Shown: piece by piece, positions 45,047 through 53,842 of the stretch
Numbering within the stretch: position 1 is the first letter of the stretch
How the letters are laid out: each line of letters begins with the position of its first letter
NCBI GenBank assembly: GCA_031296915.1
Contig: JAVDPC010000020.1
Location: forward strand, 1-64,000
From: Cerasicoccus frondis
GTDB taxonomy: Bacteria > Verrucomicrobiota > Verrucomicrobiia > Opitutales > Cerasicoccaceae
Reading direction: 5' to 3'
DNA: 64,000 nt
The notes under the pieces: model-generated
What the model saw: the letters and a program-made list of their open reading frames with translations, nothing else
The model's database searches: none
What the model was told of the DNA's origin: nothing
Translations under genes and position numbers: made by a program

Positions 45047-48000
45047 ATGCATGGGCTTTCGAGAAGATCGCTGGCGCCTTGGCTGAATAATTTTCGCAGT
45101 CACTTGGTTACCCAACTCACACCTACCCGAGAACTCTCCCGGAGAGCTGAGAAATCTCGGCAATCCCATCAGCAAAGCCCAGGATTCGCCTTGATTGTCG
45201 CGCTCGCGCTCATGGCGTTTATCATGCTACTGATGTTAAGCTTGAGCACACTGGTGCGAATCGAGACAGCGACGGCGTCACAACAACTGCATAAGGACAC
45301 GGCTCGCCAAAATGCATTACTCGGCTTGAACCTCGCATTGGGGCAACTGCAAAAGCTGGCTGGAGCCGATACGCGCATTACCGCGCCGGCGAACATCGAC
45401 AACGCCGTGCTGGGCAAAGGCCATTGGACCGGCGTTTGGCAGTCGGGCAGCGAAGGCGGCGCGAACGCAACCGACTTTGAAGGGTGGCTGGTCTCGCTGC
45501 CAACCGGCGTTACCAATGTCTACGGCGAAAGCCAAAGCGACAATATCGATCTCGTTGCCTCCAATTCAAATTGGGTGCAAATCGTCGGCGCCGGATCGGT
45601 GGACAATGCTGCGGGGGCCGACGCCGTTGCCGTCGGCAGACTGCCTCTCGACGATTACAATCACTACGCGTTTTGGATTGGCGAAGAAAACACGAAGGCC
45701 CGCATTAATTTCCCCGTCCCTGAAGCAGTCGACGCAACTGACATCAATCTGTCCGCGCCGCGCTACACCGGCTTCGTCAACCTGGACTCTGCCTTCGAGG
45801 CCCTGGAACCAAACGACGCCCGACTGAAAATCCTAACATCGCTGGAAAACCTCAACAACCTAGCGTCGAATAGCACGGTCGGCACGCGGTATTTCCACGA
45901 TCTTTCCCTTCACGCGCGGGGCATCATGACGGATGCGAAAAACGGCGGTTTGAAAACCGACCTCACCCACCTCCTCGAAAATGACGCGGCCTTCGAGCGC
46001 TACTTCGGGGTAAGCCCGACCCAATCCCCCATCGGCAATTGGGATGAGCCATACGCCTTTCGCGCCTACGACAACAGTTATGCCTTCCCCTACGGTTCGC
46101 CTAATTGGGGCACGCTCGCTTCTTATTATCGGCTTTATGAAGACGTCGACAACGGCGCCTTCACGGCAACGCCGCCGCTGCCGAACGTATCCGGGGCCGC
46201 CGCAAGCGCAGTCAGCTATTACGATGCTGACGAGATCTATCACTATAACCAACCCGTCCACGCGGTCACGTCCATGCTCGGGCTCAGTGTGGCCTTGGAG
46301 TTTCAAGCGACTCTGGATACGGACAACAGCGGCGAAAGCATTACCACTTACCGACCAATCATTCATTATAAGCCGCTCATCGCGCTCTATAATCCCTACG
46401 ATGTGAAATTGAACGCGACGCAGTACAATTACAATTGGGAGTTTAAGCCAACAATTAGCATCACGGTTGGTGGACAGCCAACGGTGACGTTTAATATGCA
46501 GGAGACGCTTCCTGAATCGAGCGCCTATGGTTCGCTGTTTCGTTGGCGCATTGAAAACGATACGGAATTGCTGCCGGGCGAAACGCGTTACTACTCACTG
46601 GACCAGCCTTACGCAGTAGTCGATTCCACTTCCAATAGTGACTTCGCCCAAATGGAGGCGGATTGGAATGAAGACGGGGCTTACTACGTGGATCTAACGC
46701 AATCGAGCCACATCGTAACCGCCTTGCAGAACGGCAACACGGCCTCGCCCTATTCCCATCAATCGACGCGCAGCACTTCCTCCAGCGCCAAGAGTGATCG
46801 CTTCGGCTTTACCGCTGAGGAGCTGGATAACCTGACGGTTACACTAGGCGATGGCGAATCGACCGGCGACATCAACGTGCAAGTGCAAATCAGCTACGAG
46901 CCAATTAATGTGGCAGGCGAAACCTACAAGTCCCCGCATGGCGCCTTTTACATGCGGACGGGTCCCATTGGCGATTCCAACCAAGCCTCGCAATTGGGCG
47001 ATAGCTACTTTCAAGAATACGTCGATGAAATGCGCCCGCCGGAAGTTAATTGGAGCTCGCCGTTGACGCAACTATCGGCCGGCCCCTTCACGATTACGGC
47101 CGTCGAGTTCAGCCTCCGCACAACGGAAGACTCGCATGAAGCCCACCGACAGCTCATCGACTCCAACCCACGTCCCATCATGATGTCGGGCAAAGAAGAA
47201 GGCTTTCGCAGCGGCAATGGCCTTTCCACATATTCTGGCTGGATCATTCGGGATTATGCGCCCGGCGCGGCGCCGGAGCCAATCGTCTCCGACCTGGATC
47301 GCTTTTCAAGCTTCTGGGGCAACACCCGTAACATCTCAAGCGGTGGCGCGCTGGGAGGCGCCTCGGTGGTCCTCTTTCACATACCGCGTGAGCCGCTGAT
47401 ATCCCTGGGAAGTTTTCAACACGCTGGCCTGAGTCGCTATACGCGCGACCCGGCTTATATCTTCGGCAACAGCTACGCCATTTCCAAGATCCCTTCCGAT
47501 CAAACTGAATCGACCTACACCGAAGGTTCCCGAACGCGCTACGCCTACGACTGGTCTTACGCCATCAACAACGCAGTGTGGGACAGCTATTTCTTTTCGA
47601 CCATTCCGCAATCAGCCGATGACGCCGAAGAAGCAATCGACGACCTCAACGCCAACGTCGACACCTTGCCGAATTCACGCTTTGCGTTGCATTCGCCCGC
47701 CGGATTCGAATTGGACAATGCTGGCCTCGCAACGTTGCTCACTGACGAGTCCGCAACCGACACCGCCAATTTAAGCGCCGCCTTCCTGTTCGCCGACGGT
47801 ATGTTCAACGTCAACTCCACATCGGTGGATGCGTGGAAAGCGTTTCTCGCCAGCAATTCGCATTTGGCCGTGCCGGTGTATAATCCCGAGACGCAGGCCA
47901 TTGCGTCGCATGAGTCAGAGAGCGGCGCCGTCTTCTTCCGCACGCCAGTCTCCTACGACACCGGATTCGCGACCGAGGAAAATGGCCAGAATTTCTGGAA

Positions 48001-48568
48001 TGCCTATCGGCGGCTTACCGATGCTGAGCTGACAGACTTAGCGCAAGCCGTTGTCGATGAAGTTCAAACACGCGGGCCATTCTCATCCATGGGCGATTTC
48101 ATTAACCGCCGCCCCGGCTCAAGTGATCCGGAGCAAAGACGCCGCGGCGCCCTGCAAGCAGCATTGGATAAATCAGTCAACCAGCGCTTGAGTGAAGACC
48201 TCATCGGCTCGGAACGTGGGACTGCGCTGACGACGCCAACCTTCGCCACCGATGTTTTCAATGATGAAGACGCCGCCGGAATGGGCATGCCTGGGTGGAT
48301 CATGCAAGGTGACCTCTTGCAACCCCTCGCCCCGCTCATGACAGTGCGCTCAGACACTTTCCGCGTGCGCGCCTACGGAGACCACGCCAACCCGCTGACC
48401 GGCGAAATCGAATCACAAGCCTGGTGCGAAGCGATTGTTCAGCGTATTCCCGACCCGGTAATCAACACCTCAACGCCAACCCGCTCCGAGCTTGCCAATC
48501 CACCAACTGAGTTTGGGCGGCAATTTAGAGTGATCGCATTTCGCTGGCTGAACAACGACGATGTTTAA
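45047..48568 (+). CDS. GspK/PilX-like large pseudopilin-type protein (Verru_Chthon cassette A-like)
   Basis: 1,173 residues. After a basic lead of 45 residues comes a prepilin-type junction, SPG/FALIVALALMAFIMLLML, with no Glu at +5, as in GspK and PilX minor pseudopilins. A helix (DTARQNALLGLNLALGQLQ) continues it. The remaining roughly 1,080 residues are a large beta-rich exported part. Near the C-terminus, FSSMGDFINRRPGSSDPEQR resembles the short helix-hairpin region of GspK-like proteins. Very similar architecture is known in the 'Verru_Chthon cassette protein A' family; that assignment is from memory of the family, not a search. AGGA lies five bases before the ATG. It overlaps the next gene by 8 bases. 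Confidence 0.7.
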   Translation: MHGLSRRSLAPWLNNFRSHLVTQLTPTRELSRRAEKSRQSHQQSPGFALIVALALMAFIMLLMLSLSTLVRIETATASQQLHKDTARQNALLGLNLALGQLQKLAGADTRITAPANIDNAVLGKGHWTGVWQSGSEGGANATDFEGWLVSLPTGVTNVYGESQSDNIDLVASNSNWVQIVGAGSVDNAAGADAVAVGRLPLDDYNHYAFWIGEENTKARINFPVPEAVDATDINLSAPRYTGFVNLDSAFEALEPNDARLKILTSLENLNNLASNSTVGTRYFHDLSLHARGIMTDAKNGGLKTDLTHLLENDAAFERYFGVSPTQSPIGNWDEPYAFRAYDNSYAFPYGSPNWGTLASYYRLYEDVDNGAFTATPPLPNVSGAAASAVSYYDADEIYHYNQPVHAVTSMLGLSVALEFQATLDTDNSGESITTYRPIIHYKPLIALYNPYDVKLNATQYNYNWEFKPTISITVGGQPTVTFNMQETLPESSAYGSLFRWRIENDTELLPGETRYYSLDQPYAVVDSTSNSDFAQMEADWNEDGAYYVDLTQSSHIVTALQNGNTASPYSHQSTRSTSSSAKSDRFGFTAEELDNLTVTLGDGESTGDINVQVQISYEPINVAGETYKSPHGAFYMRTGPIGDSNQASQLGDSYFQEYVDEMRPPEVNWSSPLTQLSAGPFTITAVEFSLRTTEDSHEAHRQLIDSNPRPIMMSGKEEGFRSGNGLSTYSGWIIRDYAPGAAPEPIVSDLDRFSSFWGNTRNISSGGALGGASVVLFHIPREPLISLGSFQHAGLSRYTRDPAYIFGNSYAISKIPSDQTESTYTEGSRTRYAYDWSYAINNAVWDSYFFSTIPQSADDAEEAIDDLNANVDTLPNSRFALHSPAGFELDNAGLATLLTDESATDTANLSAAFLFADGMFNVNSTSVDAWKAFLASNSHLAVPVYNPETQAIASHESESGAVFFRTPVSYDTGFATEENGQNFWNAYRRLTDAELTDLAQAVVDEVQTRGPFSSMGDFINRRPGSSDPEQRRRGALQAALDKSVNQRLSEDLIGSERGTALTTPTFATDVFNDEDAAGMGMPGWIMQGDLLQPLAPLMTVRSDTFRVRAYGDHANPLTGEIESQAWCEAIVQRIPDPVINTSTPTRSELANPPTEFGRQFRVIAFRWLNNDDV

Positions 48569-49304
48569 TTCAAATATTTTTCATTCATTTCAATTAATGT
48601 GGCGAAGCGGTCTATTGGCCCTGTTAGTCGCCACATCTCAACCGTGCGCGGCACAAGAAGAAGAAACAATCACGCTGCAATTTCAGACCTTATCTTGGCA
48701 GCAATCAATTCAGGACCTGTATTATTTCGATAGCGGTCAGCCAGTTAAAATTTTTGTGCCCAATGGCGCTCCGAGTTCAACGCAAACATACACTGGCCCC
48801 CCTACCCTCGGCTTTTACACCAAGCACCTTGGTGAAGATGCGCAAGCAAGCTACCAACTCAGCTCATCCGTCAAGCTAAGTAAAGGGCTCAGTAAATGCC
48901 TATTGCTTTTCCTCCCCACACAATCACCAGACAGCGGGCCACGCTATAAAATACTTCCCTTGGACGACAATGCCAATGGCTTTGGCGCGAATGCCATGAA
49001 CTTCTATAACCTGACTGACGCCAGGATGGCCGTCCGCATTGGCGGCTCACAATTCGAGCTCAAGCCTGGTGCGAATAAGGTGCTTCAGCTCTCTGAAAAC
49101 GATTCTAAAAATGTCGACGTGCAAATGGCTTCGAACCCCGACAACACGAATTGGTCCCTCATCTATCAATCCAGGTGGGCTGCTCCGGGACATCGTCGCG
49201 CATGGGTGTTTGTGTATCAGGAAACGGGGTCCAGACCCAGCATTCGCAAGTATTATCAAATCGTCGACGTTGAGCCGGTGACACTGTCTGCGCCCAATCA
49301 ATAA
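48561..49304 (+). CDS. Secreted protein of unknown function, coupled to the pseudopilin-like gene
   Basis: Unrecognised family. 247 residues with a signal peptide (residues 1-30, hydrophobic core LLALLVATSQPCAA; a shorter start at Met13 is possible) and then a beta-rich sequence with few Cys. Segments such as FYNLTDARMAVRIGG and WAAPGHRRAWVFVYQETG look like Ig-like strands. It overlaps the upstream gene by 8 bases and precedes the alpha/beta hydrolase by 6, so the three are co-transcribed. A periplasmic partner of the pseudopilin-like protein is inferred from position only. Confidence 0.65.
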   Translation: MFNSNIFHSFQLMWRSGLLALLVATSQPCAAQEEETITLQFQTLSWQQSIQDLYYFDSGQPVKIFVPNGAPSSTQTYTGPPTLGFYTKHLGEDAQASYQLSSSVKLSKGLSKCLLLFLPTQSPDSGPRYKILPLDDNANGFGANAMNFYNLTDARMAVRIGGSQFELKPGANKVLQLSENDSKNVDVQMASNPDNTNWSLIYQSRWAAPGHRRAWVFVYQETGSRPSIRKYYQIVDVEPVTLSAPNQ

Positions 49305-49310
49305 GTTACT

Positions 49311-50183
49311 ATGTTCAAGACAACCTGCTTCATTGCCTGCCTCACATTGGGCAGCGCGCTCACCTCACTGCATGCCTTCGGCGCCGACAAAGATGTTGCC
49401 TATCTGGGGCCCGACCGAGATGAGAAAATGGATGTTTACTTGCCTTCCAATCGGCAGGGCAAACTAGCGCCAGCCATACTTTTAATTCACGGCGGCGGCT
49501 GGGCCCATGGAGACAAAGCTTCGCAGCGAATGGAGTCCATCGCGGAAACACTCGTTGATGAAGGCTACGCGGTATTTTCAATTAACTATAAATTGAACGT
49601 TGGGTCGCGCGATCCAGACACCAATAAATACACTCTTAGCTATCTGGCGTGGCCTCAAAATTTATACGATTGTAAATCGGCCTTGCGCTTCATTCGCGCT
49701 CATGCTGACCAATACGACGTTGATCCGAATCGTATCGCGTTAATGGGGGCCTCGGCCGGTGGTCATCTGGCGATGATGCTGTGGTCCACTGCCGATGACG
49801 CCGATTTAAATCAGGGCGGCCTTTACACGGACCAGTCAAACGATGTCGCATGCATGATCAATTTATACGGCCCCTACGATACGGATTCCCAACCGCTTTC
49901 GCCAATCATGGGCGCGACTTGGGATGAGAAAAAAGCGCTCTGGGCGGTCTCCTCGCCCAAGAACCATCTCAGCTCCGGGCTCGCTCCCATCCTCATCCTA
50001 CATGGTGATGCAGATAAAACCGTACCGGTAAAGCAATCCCGAGCACTCGCCTCTCAACTCGAGGAACTAGGCGTGACCTACACCTTTGTGGAAATTGAAG
50101 ACGCCCCCCACAGCTTCGACTTGCAGCCGAAGGAAATGGACCTGCGCCCCGTGGTGTTTGAATTCTTAGAGACCAACCTCTAA
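49311..50183 (+). CDS. Secreted alpha/beta hydrolase (BD-FAE-like esterase)
   Basis: 290 residues. Signal peptide (CFIACLTLGSALTSLHAFG) followed by an alpha/beta-hydrolase fold. Oxyanion motif HGGGW (60-64), nucleophile in GASAGG (Ser148), acid in HGDADKTVP (Asp235) and His267 in DAPHSF. All catalytic residues are present. The order and spacing fit the lipase/BD-FAE group that includes carbohydrate acetyl and feruloyl esterases. It meets the GH42-like gene tail to tail (10 bp gap), so it may serve the same sugar locus or the preceding operon; the 6-bp gap to its upstream neighbour favours the latter. Confidence 0.83.
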   Translation: MFKTTCFIACLTLGSALTSLHAFGADKDVAYLGPDRDEKMDVYLPSNRQGKLAPAILLIHGGGWAHGDKASQRMESIAETLVDEGYAVFSINYKLNVGSRDPDTNKYTLSYLAWPQNLYDCKSALRFIRAHADQYDVDPNRIALMGASAGGHLAMMLWSTADDADLNQGGLYTDQSNDVACMINLYGPYDTDSQPLSPIMGATWDEKKALWAVSSPKNHLSSGLAPILILHGDADKTVPVKQSRALASQLEELGVTYTFVEIEDAPHSFDLQPKEMDLRPVVFEFLETNL

Positions 50184-50193
50184 GCAATCAGGA

Positions 50194-52296
50194 TCACTCA
50201 ACTAACAGCGATAGACTGCTACGCCCCTTCACCGAAACGAAGACTTGATCATCACGCTCTTCGATCCGCTGATTCGCCATCACGAGCGATTGCCCAGTCT
50301 GCAACGTAAGCCGAATTCGATCAGCCTTTGGACTAAAATTGGTGATGCCGACATGCCAAGGCTTACCCTCTGAATTCAGCAACACAGACACGTCCGTCAG
50401 CGGGCCTTTCTCTAAAATCTGAATCGTGGGACTGAGCGCTGGCCGCAGCAAATCAAAGAGGATTTTGAAGTAAGCCAACGCTGCATTGTTGCACTCGGAT
50501 TGCTCCACTTGATGTCCCAACAAAAACGGTGCATGCACGTAGTATCCATTGCCAACTTTTGCACGCATTAAAGCCGGCAGACCATCGTCTGTTCGCAGTA
50601 TAATTTCTACGCGCGACTCACACTGCATCGCCTGAAAATAATCATCGTCCAAGACCAGCAATTCATCCGAAACTGTCACGCTCCGTTTGCCCCGGCACAC
50701 AAAGTCGCGCTCTTCAATCCCCAACAAATCATGCAGGTCAAAACCCGGAACGCGGCATTGAAGATTGCCATCGATATCGAGTACGCCAAAGCGCGCATCG
50801 GACACCACAATGCCGCCGTGCTGCATAAACGCTTTCAATGAATTAGCAAAACGCTCAGTCAAAGCAGGAAGGCAAGGCACGACCAATACTTTCATGTCAG
50901 TCGGTATGCCCGATTCAGCAATGCATTGAGGCGCTAGATAACGTGGGCAAACGCCTTCACGCCAAAACGCGTGAAACCAACCACGATGATCATCGGTGTA
51001 ACGCGTTCCGGGCGGGGTCGTCGCCTCACCATCGCCAATCGCTGTGAGCAGCCGCTCGACATCCGGGTCGAAAACAATGCCGCATCCTGAATCATCCGGT
51101 GTCGACTCTGCCAATACCGAAGCATGCTTCTGCATAAACTCAGCAACCGCACCTGCCTGTTCCGCAAAATGATTTGGAGTGCCGTCAAAGTCCGTCAACC
51201 CCCGTCCGGCGACTTGGCGTCCGCGTCGAAATGGACGGTATTTCCAATAGATGAGCCCCTGGATTCCGTGGAATATTGCCTGATAACTCCAGAGCCCTAG
51301 CTCATCCGTCATGGATGAATTTTCGGTGGGAAACAGACTACGGTTCTGCGTCATTAACTCAGAGATGATCGTCTGCTTGCCATCAGCGACACTCAATGCG
51401 TGACGCCAAAATTGAGGCCACAACCAAGCGTCACTCTCCCACCAGCGCTTACCCAACATATTGGCGTAGCAAGACAGCCCGTGCACATCGCTCGCGGCCA
51501 CGACATCCCAATCACTTGCGCCGAAATAGTCGCCCGTTCGATTGTGAAGCACATCGCTCCCCAGCACATCGGCAAACAACGGAGTATCAGGATCAATCTC
51601 GCGGATGATGGAACGCCACCAGTGCAGTTGCTCGGTAAAATCAACCGAGCGAAACCGTTGCCAGTCTCGCTCCGCGACCACGGAAGACCATGACCACACT
51701 CGATAGTTTGGAGGCGTTCGATTGATGTCGTCAAAAGAAGCAAAGTATGTCGCCCATGCCGCATTCAAAAGCTGAATATCGCCTTTGTATTGTCGCTCAA
51801 GGTAACGCACAAAAGCTTGAATGGTCTCTGGCGAGCGCGAGCAGTTGCCAATCTCATTAAAAATATCATAAGCCATCAACGCAGGATGTCCCTTGAAATG
51901 CATACTGACTTCGCGCAGATACTGCTCCACCAAGGCTTCCTTCTGCGGCTGGTGAAATCCGTTCTCCCGATAATCAACAGATTGTGCATAGCCAAAGCAT
52001 TCTGGCGCATCGGCGTCTTGCATCACCTGGCCTTGCAGTTCGAGCACAACCTTCAGACCGAGCTCCGCACAGCAATCCATAACCGCATCAATTGCGCCAA
52101 AAGCAGTCTGTCCGGGCGATGGCGCTTCCCAGCGACTCACACTGGGATAGACGACGACGGTATTGAAACCCAGCTTAACCATGTTCTCCAAATCGCGGCG
52201 TAACTCTGCCAACGGCACATTGCGCTCGATCAGCAAAACTGCTCCGACCGGCAGACATTTTAACGGCAGTGATTCGACGCTACGGCTAACAGACAT
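50194..52296 (-). CDS. Glycoside hydrolase, GH42-like (beta-galactosidase type)
   Basis: 700 residues. A TIM barrel carries the clan-A residues: acid/base Glu148 in AYDIFNEIGN and nucleophile Glu313 in TIISELMTQNRS. A second, trimerisation-like (Rossmann-type) domain follows (MKVLVVPCLPALTERFANSL, GGIVVSDARFG), then a small C-terminal beta-domain. This is the GH42 layout, though the first barrel strands are divergent, so an unassigned relative is possible. No signal peptide is seen: cytoplasmic cleavage of an imported oligosaccharide is likely. It lies 55 bp downstream of a sugar symporter on the same strand. Confidence 0.72.
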   Translation of the reverse strand: MSVSRSVESLPLKCLPVGAVLLIERNVPLAELRRDLENMVKLGFNTVVVYPSVSRWEAPSPGQTAFGAIDAVMDCCAELGLKVVLELQGQVMQDADAPECFGYAQSVDYRENGFHQPQKEALVEQYLREVSMHFKGHPALMAYDIFNEIGNCSRSPETIQAFVRYLERQYKGDIQLLNAAWATYFASFDDINRTPPNYRVWSWSSVVAERDWQRFRSVDFTEQLHWWRSIIREIDPDTPLFADVLGSDVLHNRTGDYFGASDWDVVAASDVHGLSCYANMLGKRWWESDAWLWPQFWRHALSVADGKQTIISELMTQNRSLFPTENSSMTDELGLWSYQAIFHGIQGLIYWKYRPFRRGRQVAGRGLTDFDGTPNHFAEQAGAVAEFMQKHASVLAESTPDDSGCGIVFDPDVERLLTAIGDGEATTPPGTRYTDDHRGWFHAFWREGVCPRYLAPQCIAESGIPTDMKVLVVPCLPALTERFANSLKAFMQHGGIVVSDARFGVLDIDGNLQCRVPGFDLHDLLGIEERDFVCRGKRSVTVSDELLVLDDDYFQAMQCESRVEIILRTDDGLPALMRAKVGNGYYVHAPFLLGHQVEQSECNNAALAYFKILFDLLRPALSPTIQILEKGPLTDVSVLLNSEGKPWHVGITNFSPKADRIRLTLQTGQSLVMANQRIEERDDQVFVSVKGRSSLSLLVE

Positions 52297-52351
52297 AAAA
52301 ATGAGTTCCGAGGATGCTGTTCGGTTTGCTTAGTTAATTGAAAGCGCCCTG

Positions 52352-53776
52352 CTAAAGCTTTCCGCGTCGATCTTCCAACATCACGCGGATGTCGCTTAGT
52401 TTCTCCCGGTTGAGCGGATAGAAAAGAATCAGCACGAGAGAGAAAAACCAGATGATCACCGGCACAAAAAGGAAAAGCCACTTCATGCGCTCAAGCACTT
52501 CTATTGGTTGCGATTCAAGCATCACATCAAAGCCCGATATTTCCAGCATCACGCCGCCCATGCCCATGGCCAAAGTGTTCGCAGCTTTCAGAAACCAGGA
52601 GTAAAAAGCATTGAGCGCGCCTTCACGTCGACGCGTCGTATCCATTTCATCATAATCGGCGACATCAGCTTTCATCGATGGCAAGAACAGCCAGAATGCA
52701 GAAAAACCACCGGCCTGCATCGCGGCAGGAATCAACTGCAGGTAAGGCATCTCTGGCACCAGGCAGAAGTAATAAAGCAAGTGCCCAACCATGGCGATGA
52801 TCAGCACGCTCGCCACCAGGATTTTTTTGTCATATTTCTCACTGAGCCAGGTAAGCAACGGCAGTGAAAGAATGCCAACCGCCACCATCGTGGTATAGCG
52901 CCATCCGTCGACAATGGACGCCTCGTCCAGCTTTCCATCGTTAATCAGAAAAATATTCACATACTGTCCCAGGCTGGCCACAGAGGCATTGCCCAATGAC
53001 AAAAAGAACGACGCCCCAATCAATATCCAGAGCGGCTTACAACGAAAGGTCTCCCGGATGCTCTGCCAGAAGGGATCCTTGGTCTGGTGCTTAACCTCCT
53101 TCTCATAAAAGCGCTCTTTGACGAACAACGCAGGCAGCAAACCGAAGCAGGCAATGAGGATCGCCATCGCCCAACTACACGCACGGACGCCATTGACCAA
53201 ATCCGGCTCACCCGTTTCTGGATTGGCAAACCATGGGCCAGTGACAATCGCCATGATCCACCCGCCACCCAGCGCAGTCAGCTTTCCGAAGAAGGACATC
53301 CAGGCAGTCAGGCGGGTTCGTTCGTCGTAGTTCGGAGTCAGCTCCAACTGCATGCCATAGTATGGCATCGACCAGCAGGTAAACGACGTGAAGAACAGCC
53401 ACCCAACAAACAGCAGGTAGAAGAACATCCCCATTTCACTCCACCCTTCCGGCGGACGCCATAAGAATGGATAAATGCAGGCGGTCAGGATGGCGCCAAC
53501 GAACATGAACGGCCGTCGTCGTCCCCAGCGAGTGCGGGCATTATCTGAAATATTACCCATCAACGGATCCGAAATAGCATCCCAGGCGCGTAGGATCATC
53601 AAGGCCAGACCAACCAACATTGGACTGATTTTCAGTCCGATATTAAAGTAGGGCATCCACAACATACTAACTGTAACCGTGGTGGCGAAGTAATCCATTT
53701 TCCCGCCAATGGAAAATGCGATTTTTTGTCCAAACGGAATCCGATCCGCTTCGGGGATATTAACTTTACGAGACAT
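52352..53776 (-). CDS. GPH-family sugar:cation symporter (MelB-like)
   Basis: 474 residues, 12 predicted helices. The N-terminal IAFSIGGKMDYFATTVTVSM and the AWDAISDPLMGNISDNARTRWGRR motif between helices 2 and 3 are characteristic of glycoside-pentoside-hexuronide transporters. MMAVVGH-type loops in the second half are unremarkable. It would import the oligosaccharide for the GH42-like enzyme. The FAD oxidoreductase gene lies 66 bp upstream on the same strand, so the three form one transcript read away from lacI. Confidence 0.87.
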   Translation of the reverse strand: MSRKVNIPEADRIPFGQKIAFSIGGKMDYFATTVTVSMLWMPYFNIGLKISPMLVGLALMILRAWDAISDPLMGNISDNARTRWGRRRPFMFVGAILTACIYPFLWRPPEGWSEMGMFFYLLFVGWLFFTSFTCWSMPYYGMQLELTPNYDERTRLTAWMSFFGKLTALGGGWIMAIVTGPWFANPETGEPDLVNGVRACSWAMAILIACFGLLPALFVKERFYEKEVKHQTKDPFWQSIRETFRCKPLWILIGASFFLSLGNASVASLGQYVNIFLINDGKLDEASIVDGWRYTTMVAVGILSLPLLTWLSEKYDKKILVASVLIIAMVGHLLYYFCLVPEMPYLQLIPAAMQAGGFSAFWLFLPSMKADVADYDEMDTTRRREGALNAFYSWFLKAANTLAMGMGGVMLEISGFDVMLESQPIEVLERMKWLFLFVPVIIWFFSLVLILFYPLNREKLSDIRVMLEDRRGKL

Positions 53777-53842
53777 AAAGAATAGAAACGAGGAATGAAA
53801 AACAACCAGCGTAGATGATCCTCCGCGTGGTCTCGGGGGCGC

